Shown: positions 46,076 through 53,953 of the stretch, one piece after another | Layout: every line of letters starts with the position of its first letter | Numbering within the stretch: the stretch's first letter is position 1 | Assembly: GCA_905181865.1 (NCBI GenBank) | Contig: CAJIZG010000001.1 | Span: 372,001 to 436,000 of the forward strand | Direction of reading: 5' to 3' | DNA: 64,000 nt | Origin: Urechidicola croceus | GTDB taxonomy: Bacteria > Bacteroidota > Bacteroidia > Flavobacteriales > Flavobacteriaceae | Notes under the pieces: model-generated | Seen by the model: the letters and a program-made list of their open reading frames with translations, nothing else | The model's database searches: none | What the model was told of the DNA's origin: nothing | Program-made: the position numbers and the translations under genes

Positions 46076-46335
46076 GTGTTATCCCATTTTAAACCATAGG
46101 TATTATATAAAAAAATGAAACAATTTAAAGGTGATTTAATTGATATATTCGTAAATAATTATTCATTTATTTATACAAAATAAAGTATAAATACATCAAA
46201 CATCCTAAGTTTAACTTCATAATCTAGAATTCAAAACTATCAAATGATACTTTACAATTTTCGATAATAGTAAAAATTTGATTTAATAGATCATAAGAAA
46301 TCGTTTAATTGAATCTACCTAAACGTATTTTTAAC

Positions 46336-46343
46336 TACTTTTG
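46336..46343 (+). promoter_or_regulatory. -7 box (TACTTTTG) very close to the LolD-like start
   Basis: TACTTTTG ends only 5 nt before the ATG at 46349, and a TTG at 46309-46311 could be the -33 part (24-nt spacing). If used, the transcript would start at or next to the start codon, that is, be leaderless. Confidence 0.4.
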
Positions 46344-46348
46344 ATTTT

Positions 46349-47023
46349 ATGATTATAGCTAAAAACATTCATAAATTTTACGGGAAGTTAGAAGTTTTAA
46401 AAGGTGTTGATTTACACATTAAAAAAGGCGAGGTTGTCGCTATTACGGGACCTTCAGGGGCTGGAAAAACAACCCTCCTTCACATTTTGGGCACCTTAGA
46501 CAAACCCAGTAAAAATAGCCACAATACACTTAGTATTAGTTCTAACAATATTCTAAACCTATCAGACAAAAAACTATCTAAGTTTAGAAATCAGCATATT
46601 GGATTTATTTTTCAATTTCATCAATTACTACCAGAATTTAGTGCGATAGAAAATGTTTGTATTCCCGCTTTTATTGCGAATAAACCTGTAGATGAAGTAA
46701 AAAAAGAAGCTTTGATATTACTAAACTTTCTTGGTTTATCAGAAAGAATTGATCACAAACCTAGTGAACTATCTGGAGGGGAGCAGCAAAGAGTTGCCGT
46801 AGCCAGAGCTTTAATTAACAATCCTGATGTTATTTTTGCAGATGAACCAAGTGGCAATTTAGATTCTGAATCTGCAAAAAGTCTTCATGAACTCTTTTTT
46901 AAACTAAGAGATAAATACAGCCAAACTTTTGTAATTGTTACACATAATAAAGAGTTGGCAAATATGTCTGATCGCAAACTAGAAATGAAAGATGGTAAAA
47001 TAATTACAATTGCACAAGAATAA
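46349..47023 (+). CDS. LolD/MacB-type ABC ATPase
   Basis: This 224-aa ATPase has Walker [15 protein letters not shown] (about 34-47), signature [15 protein letters not shown] and Walker [15 protein letters not shown], the last two diagnostic of the LolD/MacB/FtsE group. LolD drives lipoprotein release from the inner membrane, but the LolC/E permease is not nearby, so partner and cargo are open. It heads a six-gene plus-strand run, and its stop shares one base with the mtnN start. Confidence 0.9.
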   Translation: MIIAKNIHKFYGKLEVLKGVDLHIKKGEVVAITGPSGAGKTTLLHILGTLDKPSKNSHNTLSISSNNILNLSDKKLSKFRNQHIGFIFQFHQLLPEFSAIENVCIPAFIANKPVDEVKKEALILLNFLGLSERIDHKPSELSGGEQQRVAVARALINNPDVIFADEPSGNLDSESAKSLHELFFKLRDKYSQTFVIVTHNKELANMSDRKLEMKDGKIITIAQE

Positions 47024-47808
47024 TGATAGGTATCATGAGTGCTATGCAGGAAGAAGTGCGAAGCCTACTTCAATCGCTTAAAAATCCTAAGGAAATAACG
47101 AAGGGAATGCGAACGTATTATACAGGCGTTCTTTTTGATAAAAAATGCGTAATCGTATTTTCTAGATGGGGAAAAGTAGCGGCTGCCTCAACGGCAACTC
47201 AGCTCATAAACGATTACAACTTGAATGAAATTATTTTTACAGGTGTTGCCGGAGCCATGGATCCCTCTCTAAATATAGGAGATGTCGTTATTGGAAAAGA
47301 GTTATTTCAACATGATTTAAACGCAACTCCTTTTTATCAAAAATTCCACATTCCCATTTTAGATTTAAAATCTATTACCATAAAAACTAATGATCGGTTA
47401 CTAAAATCGACCCACTTGTTTTTTGATAATTACAATGCATACATTGATAAAACAGAAAGTGCTGTTTTTAAAATTTACAGTCCAAAAGTTATTATTGGAG
47501 ATATAGCCACCGGTGATCAATTTATTTCAAGTAAACAAAAGATGAATGATTTAAAAAATGAGCTGCCATCTGCAATGTGTGTAGAAATGGAAGGTGCGGC
47601 AGTAGCGCAGGTTTGTTTAGAATATGAAGTTCCTTTTTCAATATTTCGAATTATTTCAGACAAAGCAAATGATAATGCCCATATAGACTTTTCCAGATTT
47701 GCCAATTCTATCGCAAGTAATTATGCACTGGGTATTTTAAAAGAGTATTTTTCTTATACTCTATTTTTTTATCTATTTTTGAGCAATTCTATGAACAATG
47801 CAATTTAA
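47023..47808 (+). CDS. mtnN: 5'-methylthioadenosine/S-adenosylhomocysteine nucleosidase
   Basis: This enzyme cleaves methylthioadenosine and S-adenosylhomocysteine to adenine plus the thioribose or ribosyl-homocysteine. Motifs are the start IGIMSAMQEEV, TGVAGAMDP, MEGAAVAQVCLEY (purine and ribose contacts) and FRIISDKANDNA with the catalytic Asp. The 261-aa length is about 30 longer than E. coli MtnN, with a hydrophobic tail (YTLFFYLFLSNSMNNAI) that overlaps the next gene by 11 nt. Confidence 0.93.
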   Translation: MIGIMSAMQEEVRSLLQSLKNPKEITKGMRTYYTGVLFDKKCVIVFSRWGKVAAASTATQLINDYNLNEIIFTGVAGAMDPSLNIGDVVIGKELFQHDLNATPFYQKFHIPILDLKSITIKTNDRLLKSTHLFFDNYNAYIDKTESAVFKIYSPKVIIGDIATGDQFISSKQKMNDLKNELPSAMCVEMEGAAVAQVCLEYEVPFSIFRIISDKANDNAHIDFSRFANSIASNYALGILKEYFSYTLFFYLFLSNSMNNAI

Positions 47809-49753
47809 GCATCCTGAAATCCTATACGGTTTACTACTTCTTATCATTCCGATAATTATTCACTTATTTCATTTTCAAAAGTTTACAAAAGTTGCATTTA
47901 CGAATGTGAAATTTCTAAAAAGAATAGAACTGCAATCTCGAAAAAGTTCTAAACTTAAAAAATGGTTGATTTTATGTACTCGGCTATTTGCCTTTGCCTC
48001 AATTATTTTTGCATTTGCGCAACCATATATAGCACAAATTACGAAAAATCAAAAACAAAATACTATTATTTATATTGATAATTCAATGAGTATGAGTGCC
48101 AAAGTTGGTTCCTATGAATTGTTAAAAAACGTGTCTCAAAAAATCATTGAAAATTTAAAAGAAGGTGACAACATATCGCTTTTAACAAACGATAATTTTT
48201 TTAAAAATTTAGATCTAAAATCTGTAAAAAGTAAAATTCTAAATCTTGACTATACATCAAAAGACCTCGATTTTGAAACTATTTCACTTACTTTAAAACA
48301 AGAATTACTTAAAAATAGAAATAACTTACATAAAATTATTTTAGTTTCTGACTTTCAAGAAAATAAGAATATTGGAAAAATAGACTTTTCAAACACATCC
48401 TCGAAAATAACTCTCGTAAAAATTAGTCCTACAACAGTATCAAATACTGCTGTAGATAGCATGTGCATTTCAGACAAAAGTAATGACCAGATCTCCATTA
48501 ATGTATTCGTAAAGAATACGATTAAAACAACAGATAATGTTTCAATCTCTCTTTTAAACGATTTGGAATTAGTAGGAAAAGGGACGGCCTCTTTTAATGA
48601 AAGTCTCCGTAGTGAAGTAGTATTTAAAATTCCTTTTCAACAAAGTTTTAATGGAAAAATAATTATAGACGATGCGCAGTTACCCTTCGACAATACTTTG
48701 TTTTTTAGCATTTCAAAGCCTCCGAAAATAAAGGTTTTATCTATTGGAAAGTCTAATTCTTTTCTGCCAAAAATATTTACCCCTCAAGAATTTGATTTAC
48801 AATATCAAACTGCAAACCAAATCGATTATAATCAATTAAAAGAACAACATCTTGTCATATTAAATGAATTAGATATTATTTCTAACGGATTAATAACTTC
48901 ATTAAAAGAGTTTGAAAACAATGGAGGGTCCTTAGTAATAATCCCCGCTATTGATAGTGATATTTCAACATATAATTTATTCCTAAAAACATTAAATGGT
49001 GGTTTTATGGGAAAATTAATTCCTACAGAATTAAATATTACAACCATCCATTTTGAACATCCAATCTTCAAAGATGTTTTTGAAAAAAAGATTCAAAACT
49101 TTGAGTATCCAAATATTCATCAATATTTCGAATTAAAATTAAATAATGTAACCCCAATACTTTCCCTAGAAAATGAATTGCCTTTTTTTAGTAAAATAGG
49201 GAATTCAAATAGTACTATTTATGTATTTAATTCTCCGCTCGATTTAAAATTTTCAAACTTTTACAATTCACCTATAGTAGTTCCTCTTTTATATAATATT
49301 GGAATAAACAGTTATAAATTTCCAAAACTCTATTACACCATTGGGAATGACAATATCATAGCTGTTGATGTTTCCCTCAAGAAAGATCAGATTTTGAAAT
49401 TACAAAATGAAATAGAAGAAATAATACCCTTGCAACAAGTTTATAAGAACACGGTAGAACTTTCTACCTCAGATATTCCTGCAACAAGTGGTTTTTATAA
49501 TATTATGAGCAACAACGAATTACTAAAAACTATTGCATTCAATTACGACAGCAATGAAAGTTTATTAAAATATTCGAATCTTACAGAATTATTTAAAGAG
49601 TCAAAAAATATTACAATTTCTAATTCCTTAGAAGAAACCTTCACCGAATTGAATAAGCAACAAGAAATGAATTCACTTTTTAGATGGTTTTTGACAGTAG
49701 CTATCTTATTTTTGTTGTTAGAAATAATTATTCTAAAATTTTTCAAAACATGA
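47798..49753 (+). CDS. BatA-domain, VWA-like membrane protein
   Basis: This 651-aa protein has two N-terminal transmembrane helices (about 8-26 and 57-80) framing the BatA motif HLFHFQKFTKVAFTNVKFL. A von Willebrand A-like domain with the MIDAS sequence IDNSMSMS (Asp94, Ser96, Ser98) follows, then a long periplasmic part and a last helix at about 630-648. Bacteroidota proteins of this kind are linked to MoxR/Bat envelope functions, but no MoxR or other Bat gene is adjacent. It overlaps mtnN by 11 nt and the next gene by 4 nt. Confidence 0.88.
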   Translation: MQFKHPEILYGLLLLIIPIIIHLFHFQKFTKVAFTNVKFLKRIELQSRKSSKLKKWLILCTRLFAFASIIFAFAQPYIAQITKNQKQNTIIYIDNSMSMSAKVGSYELLKNVSQKIIENLKEGDNISLLTNDNFFKNLDLKSVKSKILNLDYTSKDLDFETISLTLKQELLKNRNNLHKIILVSDFQENKNIGKIDFSNTSSKITLVKISPTTVSNTAVDSMCISDKSNDQISINVFVKNTIKTTDNVSISLLNDLELVGKGTASFNESLRSEVVFKIPFQQSFNGKIIIDDAQLPFDNTLFFSISKPPKIKVLSIGKSNSFLPKIFTPQEFDLQYQTANQIDYNQLKEQHLVILNELDIISNGLITSLKEFENNGGSLVIIPAIDSDISTYNLFLKTLNGGFMGKLIPTELNITTIHFEHPIFKDVFEKKIQNFEYPNIHQYFELKLNNVTPILSLENELPFFSKIGNSNSTIYVFNSPLDLKFSNFYNSPIVVPLLYNIGINSYKFPKLYYTIGNDNIIAVDVSLKKDQILKLQNEIEEIIPLQQVYKNTVELSTSDIPATSGFYNIMSNNELLKTIAFNYDSNESLLKYSNLTELFKESKNITISNSLEETFTELNKQQEMNSLFRWFLTVAILFLLLEIIILKFFKT

Positions 49754-51009
49754 ATTTACTTATTAAATCAGCCATAATAATTGAATCCAATAATTTGCTC
49801 CACAACAAACAGCAAGATCTTTTGATTGAAAATGGGATTATTACTAAAATTGATACCACCATAAAAAATGACCAAGGCTATGACGAGGTTTCCCTAGAGA
49901 ATCTTCATGTTTCTTGTGGATGGTTTGATACGAGCGTTTCCTTTGGCGAACCAGGATACGAAGAGCGAGAAACAATCATTAATGGATTAAGTACTGCAGC
50001 AAAAAGCGGATTTACAGCAGTAGCAGTCAACCCGAATACCACTCCAAAAATTGATAATAAGGCTGCGGTAGAATTTCTTATTAACAAAGGGACTTCTTCG
50101 GCTACTAGCCTATATCCTATTGGAAATATAACTAAAAATGCTGAAGGCGCAGACATGGCAGAAATGTATGACATGCAAAATTCTGGAGCAATTGCTTTTT
50201 CAGATTATAATTCACCAATTGCAAATGCAAATCTTACCAAAGTAGCTTTACTCTATGCGCAAAATTTTGATGGACTGGTCTTAAGTTTTCCTCAAGACAA
50301 TTCAATTGCAAGAGATGGGTTGGTAAATGAAGGTGAAACGAGTACGTTACTAGGTCTAAAGGGGGTGCCTTCGCTCGCCGAAGAATTACAAATTTCTAGA
50401 GACTTATTCCTTTTAGAATATACGGGTGGAAAATTACATATCCCAACTATTAGCACGGCGAAATCAGTTCAATTAATTGCTCAAGCGAAAGTAAAAGGCT
50501 TAGATGTTAGTTGTAGCGTATCTGCCCATCACTTAACTCTTACAGATGAGGAACTACATGGCTTCAACACCAATGCAAGAGTTACACCTCCACTGAGGAC
50601 TTTAAGCGATTTAAAAGCATTGTTAAAAGGAGTTAATGAGGGTGTTATAGATATGATTACAAGTGATCACAATCCCATCGATATTGAGCATAAAAAAGTA
50701 GAATTTGACAATGCAAAACCAGGAACTATTGGATTGGAAAGTCTTTTTGGAGCCCTCAATCAAAAATTAGACTTGGAAATTTTAATTAGAACTCTTACAA
50801 CCAATCCTAGAAACAGATTTGGCCTTAAAAAGAGAACAATTAATTTGGGAGAAATAGCAGACTTAACCTTTTTTAATCCAAACAGTAAATATATTTTCAA
50901 CAAAAGCCATATAATTTCAACCTCTAAAAACTCCATTTTTTTAAACAAAAAAATGAAAGGCACTGTTTATGGCATTTTTTCAAACAATCAACTGATATTA
51001 AATACTTAA
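49750..51009 (+). CDS. Dihydroorotase-like protein lacking the metal-binding HxH
   Basis: This 419-aa amidohydrolase-fold protein matches dihydroorotase along its length (GYEERETIINGLSTAAKSGF, VSAHHLTLTDEEL, ARVTPPLRTLSDLKALL, ITSDHNPI). The first metal motif, normally D-x-H-x-H-x-R-E-P-G, reads D60-T-S62-V-S64-F-G66-E-P-G, so both zinc ligands and the substrate Arg are gone. It resembles the inactive PyrC' paralogues that structurally support aspartate transcarbamoylase in other bacteria (family knowledge); that role here is inference. The frame reaches back to 49684, but ATG 49750 overlapping the previous stop is the natural start. Confidence 0.88.
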   Translation: MNLLIKSAIIIESNNLLHNKQQDLLIENGIITKIDTTIKNDQGYDEVSLENLHVSCGWFDTSVSFGEPGYEERETIINGLSTAAKSGFTAVAVNPNTTPKIDNKAAVEFLINKGTSSATSLYPIGNITKNAEGADMAEMYDMQNSGAIAFSDYNSPIANANLTKVALLYAQNFDGLVLSFPQDNSIARDGLVNEGETSTLLGLKGVPSLAEELQISRDLFLLEYTGGKLHIPTISTAKSVQLIAQAKVKGLDVSCSVSAHHLTLTDEELHGFNTNARVTPPLRTLSDLKALLKGVNEGVIDMITSDHNPIDIEHKKVEFDNAKPGTIGLESLFGALNQKLDLEILIRTLTTNPRNRFGLKKRTINLGEIADLTFFNPNSKYIFNKSHIISTSKNSIFLNKKMKGTVYGIFSNNQLILNT

Positions 51010-51019
51010 ATTATAACAC

Positions 51020-51340
51020 ATGAACGATAGCATACAAGAAGGAAAAACTGCAGCCATTATTAGTTATTTATGGTGGCCAGGATTAATCATTGCCTTTGTA
51101 ATGAATAATAAAGCACAAAACTCTTTTACCTCATTCCATATACGCCAATCTATAGGATTGTCAATCCTTAGTTTTGGAATTGGTCTTCTAACAAAATTTG
51201 GCATTCCGACAATTGCTGATATTCTATTTTTAGGATTTTTTGTATTTTGGATTATTGGCATTTTAGGAGCGATAAAAGGAATAGAGAAACCCATTCCATA
51301 TATAGGCGAATTATTTCAAGACTGGTTCAAAAATATCTAA
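51020..51340 (+). CDS. DUF4870/Tic20-like small membrane protein
   Basis: This 106-aa protein has three hydrophobic segments (about 14-30, 45-65, 70-88) and the start EGKTAAIISYLWWPGLIIAF. The sequence HIRQSIGLSILSFGIG matches the DUF4870 family (FHxRQSIGL). The function is unknown; some members are annotated as import components by distant similarity to Tic20. It lies in an operon between the dihydroorotase-like and esterase genes. Confidence 0.85.
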   Translation: MNDSIQEGKTAAIISYLWWPGLIIAFVMNNKAQNSFTSFHIRQSIGLSILSFGIGLLTKFGIPTIADILFLGFFVFWIIGILGAIKGIEKPIPYIGELFQDWFKNI

Positions 51341-51346
51341 TTTTTT

Positions 51347-52003
51347 ATGTCAAAAAAATTATCTCTCGAATATATTATTCGACAACCCAATGCACCTATA
51401 AAGAATCCTCCGTTGCTAATATTACTTCATGGATATGGAAGTAATGAGCAAGATCTGTTTTCCTTTGCTTCAGAATTACCTGATGACTTGCTAATTATTA
51501 GCGCGAGAGCACCCCTAACTTTAGGGCCAGATTCTTATTCTTGGTATACCATAAATTTTGACATGAATAATGGAAAATTTTCTGATACAGACGAGGCAAT
51601 AATATCAAGAGATAAAATTGCTCATTTTATAGACGAAATTACGAGTACATACGATGTGAATAAAGATAATGTCTTTTTATTAGGATTTAGTCAAGGAACT
51701 ATATTAAGTTATTCTGTCGCCTTAAATTATCCCGAAAAAGTAAAACATGTAATTGCATTAAGTGGTTATATAAATCAAGATTTATTAAAACCAAATTATC
51801 GAATAAATAACTTTAATCAGTTGGATTTTTTCATTTCTCATGGATCAGTAGATCAAGTAATACCAGTAGAATGGGCTCAAAATGCCGCGCCTTTTTTGAA
51901 CGACCTCAATTTAAAAAATAGTTATAAAGAATATATGGTAGGGCATGGTGTCGCACCACAAAACTTTCATGATTTCAAAAAATGGATTACAGAACGGATC
52001 TAA
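51347..52003 (+). CDS. Phospholipase/carboxylesterase family hydrolase
   Basis: This 218-aa soluble protein has LLHGYGSNEQDLFSF (oxyanion region), nucleophile elbow GFSQGTILS, acid HGSVDQVIP and catalytic His in MVGHGVAPQNF. It belongs to the acyl-protein-thioesterase-like carboxylesterases. The natural ester is unknown. It is the last gene of the plus-strand run, followed by an insertion-sequence remnant 48 nt on. Confidence 0.9.
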   Translation: MSKKLSLEYIIRQPNAPIKNPPLLILLHGYGSNEQDLFSFASELPDDLLIISARAPLTLGPDSYSWYTINFDMNNGKFSDTDEAIISRDKIAHFIDEITSTYDVNKDNVFLLGFSQGTILSYSVALNYPEKVKHVIALSGYINQDLLKPNYRINNFNQLDFFISHGSVDQVIPVEWAQNAAPFLNDLNLKNSYKEYMVGHGVAPQNFHDFKKWITERI

Positions 52004-52115
52004 CGTTTACTGCCATCATATAAGTACTATTTAAACCTCCAAGCACCACTTGGAGTTACACCTTTACTAGGACATAAAAGTTAAGACTGTTTTAAATAAA
52101 AACTAACGTACCATT

Positions 52116-52319
52116 ATGAAACGAGTGAAAAGAAATTACAGTAACGAATTTAAGCAAGAAGCAGTCAAGTTGAGTTCTCAGCGAGATAATATCAAAGAGT
52201 TAGCCATTGAACTAGGAATTGATGTAGCAAGAATAGATAAGTGGAGGGCATCAGGTAGATCAAATACTACTGATGTCATATCCATTAAAAAAGATAATGA
52301 AGATATTAAACGATTCTAA
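52116..52319 (+). pseudogene. IS3 orfA remnant (HTH protein), truncated
   Basis: Sixty-seven codons encode the helix-turn-helix start of an IS3 OrfA (NYSNEFKQEAVKLSSQRD, ELGIDVARIDKW) and then run into a stop just after KKDNEDIKR. The leucine-zipper half of OrfA is missing through the internal deletion. Confidence 0.8.
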
Positions 52320-52320
52320 T

Positions 52321-52881
52321 CACAAGTTTTTTATTTCTAAGAATCATTTAAATAGAGAGTTTACACCTGCAACATTAAATGAAGTTTGGGTATCAGATAT
52401 TACATATGTGAGAACTGCATAGGGGCGGCTGTATTTAACTACAATTATTGATTTATATGATCGTCAGGTAATCGGTTGGGCTTTAAGTAGCCATTTATCA
52501 ACAAAAAAAACTATTATACCTGCTTGGAGAACGGCATTATCGAAAAGAAATATCACAAAACCATTGATTTTTCATTCAGACAGAGGTGTTCAATATACCA
52601 GTAATTTATTCAGAAAACATTTAAAAAACAATGAATTAATTACTCAGAGTATGAGTAGAAAAGGAAACTGTTGGGATAATGCTGTAGCAGAATCTTTCTT
52701 CAAAACTCTTAAAACTAAATTAATTTACCATAAAAAGTATGAAAGTGTTTTACAAGCCAAAACTTCCATATTTGAATATATAGAAATTTGGTACAAGAAA
52801 AAACGATTACATTCTTCATTGGGCTATAAAACTCGCCTTGAAGTGGAATTAGAATTTAATAAATTAAAAGATGTAGCATAG
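52321..52881 (+). pseudogene. IS3 orfB (DDE transposase) remnant with deletion and amber stop
   Basis: From about 52321 one frame reads NHKFFISKNHLNREFTP, EVWVSDITYVRTA, then TAG at 52420-52422, then GRLYLTTIIDLYDRQVIGW, HSDRGVQYTS and CWDNAVAESFFKTLK, ending at 52881. All three catalytic acids (DITY, SDRG, AESFF) are present. The N-terminal third is deleted, and the TAG (probably a former GAG, in the usual EGRLYL context) interrupts it. Confidence 0.85.
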
Positions 52882-52919
52882 GTCTTTGAAAAAATGTCCT
52901 CCTTTTTATTGTAAGTCCA

Positions 52920-53089
52920 GTTCTTAGAAAATTGACCATTACAGATTTAAATTTAGCACAAGAATTAAAGAATAAATCAGTTTTAAATTATCTTAATTTT
53001 GGCTTGCCTATTACACCTTAAAACAATTGACTTTGTATAACTTCTTAAAAGATAAAAAAATAGAAGTAGAAGATATTCTTTACGAATAG
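52920..53089 (+). pseudogene. Beheaded 3' end of an unknown gene next to the IS
   Basis: Immediately after the right IS end, a frame reads VLRKLTITDLNLAQELKNK, SVLNYLNFGLPITP and stops at TAA. The +1-shifted frame continues QLTLYNFLKDKKIEVEDILYE to TAG at 53087-53089. Together they look like the C-terminal 55 residues of a protein whose front was lost, probably with the IS event, and which then picked up a frameshift. I do not recognise the family. Confidence 0.45.
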
Positions 53090-53102
53090 TTAGCGCAAAC
53101 GA

Positions 53103-53864
53103 TTACACTTCAATCACTAATTCATCATACGCTAAAAATACGTTTTTGGGTAATTTATTTTGAACTTCTTCATGAAAACCTAGTTTATGGCTTATGTGGG
53201 TTATATAGGTCTTTTCAGGCTTTAATTCTTCAATCAGTTGCAAAGCCTCTTCCAAATTTAAATGTGCATGATGCGGCTCTAATCGAAGTACACCGACCAC
53301 TAAAACCTTTAAATTCAATAATTTCTCTTTTTGAACAGAATCAATTGTTTTTACATCGGTTAAATAAGCAAAGTCATTAAAACGATATCCAAATACAGGA
53401 AGTTTTCCATGCATCAATTCAATTGGCTTGACATAAATTTTCGCTAACTTAAAAGGTGTCCCGTTTAATTCATTCTCAATAACACTTGGAGCTCCAGGAT
53501 ATTTATTTTTACTTCTAAAGATATAATTAAATCGAATTCTTAAATCATTTAGTACCCGAAGATGGGCAAAAACGGACATAGGACCCGCTTGAAATACAAA
53601 GGGTCTTATATCATCCAATCCAGCAACATGATCTGCGTGCTCATGCGTAAACAATATACCATCCAATTTTGAAACTCTGGCTCGCAGCATTTGATATCTA
53701 AAATCAGGACCACAGTCAATCACATAACTCCAATTATTCCATTGTATCAAAACCGAAACTCTCAGTCGCTTATCTTTTTTGTCAGACGATAAACATACAG
53801 GATGATCGCTATTAATTACAGGGATTCCCTGCGAGGTTCCAGTACCTAAAAAAGTGATTTTCAA
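53103..53864 (-). CDS. MBL-fold hydrolase (PhnP/lipoyltransferase-phosphodiesterase-like)
   Basis: This 253-aa metallo-beta-lactamase-fold protein starts with TTG (KITFLGTGTSQGIPVI). The metal motif is HEHADHVAGLDDIRPF (about 76-91). Later histidines occur in ELMHGKLPVFGYRF and ITHISHKLGFHEEV. The subgroup hydrolyses cyclic phosphodiesters (PhnP-like) or related substrates. The exact substrate is unknown. A TAAATTTG box lies 16 nt upstream. Confidence 0.88.
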   Translation of the reverse strand: MKITFLGTGTSQGIPVINSDHPVCLSSDKKDKRLRVSVLIQWNNWSYVIDCGPDFRYQMLRARVSKLDGILFTHEHADHVAGLDDIRPFVFQAGPMSVFAHLRVLNDLRIRFNYIFRSKNKYPGAPSVIENELNGTPFKLAKIYVKPIELMHGKLPVFGYRFNDFAYLTDVKTIDSVQKEKLLNLKVLVVGVLRLEPHHAHLNLEEALQLIEELKPEKTYITHISHKLGFHEEVQNKLPKNVFLAYDELVIEV

Positions 53865-53880
53865 ATTTATTCTTTTTTTT

Positions 53881-53888
53881 CAAATTTA
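53881..53888 (-). promoter_or_regulatory. -7 box (TAAATTTG, minus strand) for the MBL hydrolase
   Basis: TAAATTTG ends 16 nt before the TTG start at 53864 and supports that start. A second TAAATTTG overlaps the start codon. Confidence 0.4.
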
Positions 53889-53922
53889 ACTTTTAAAAGC
53901 GATTTCAACAATAGGAAATTAC

Positions 53923-53930
53923 TATTTTTG
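53923..53930 (+). promoter_or_regulatory. -7 box (TATTTTTG) for the 483-aa conserved protein
   Basis: TATTTTTG lies 23 nt before ATG 53954. No -33 element at the preferred distance. Confidence 0.45.
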
Positions 53931-53953
53931 TGCACGTTTAAAATATATTCATA

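Larger units (their letters stand above)
52051..52919 (+). mobile_element. Internally deleted IS3-family element
   Basis: Imperfect ends TGGAGTTACA...AGGACAT (52051-52075) and, inverted, TGGACTTACA...GGAGGACAT (52894-52919) frame a decayed transposase pair. The length is about 870 bp, against roughly 1.2-1.5 kb for complete IS3-family elements, because the end of orfA and the start of orfB are deleted around 52310. No flanking direct repeat is apparent, which suggests an old or rearranged copy. Confidence 0.75.

Noticed and set aside
46113-46181. 22-codon ORF in the sucC/lolD intergenic region
   Set aside because: No promoter, terminator or recognisable sequence; expected by chance in AT-rich DNA.
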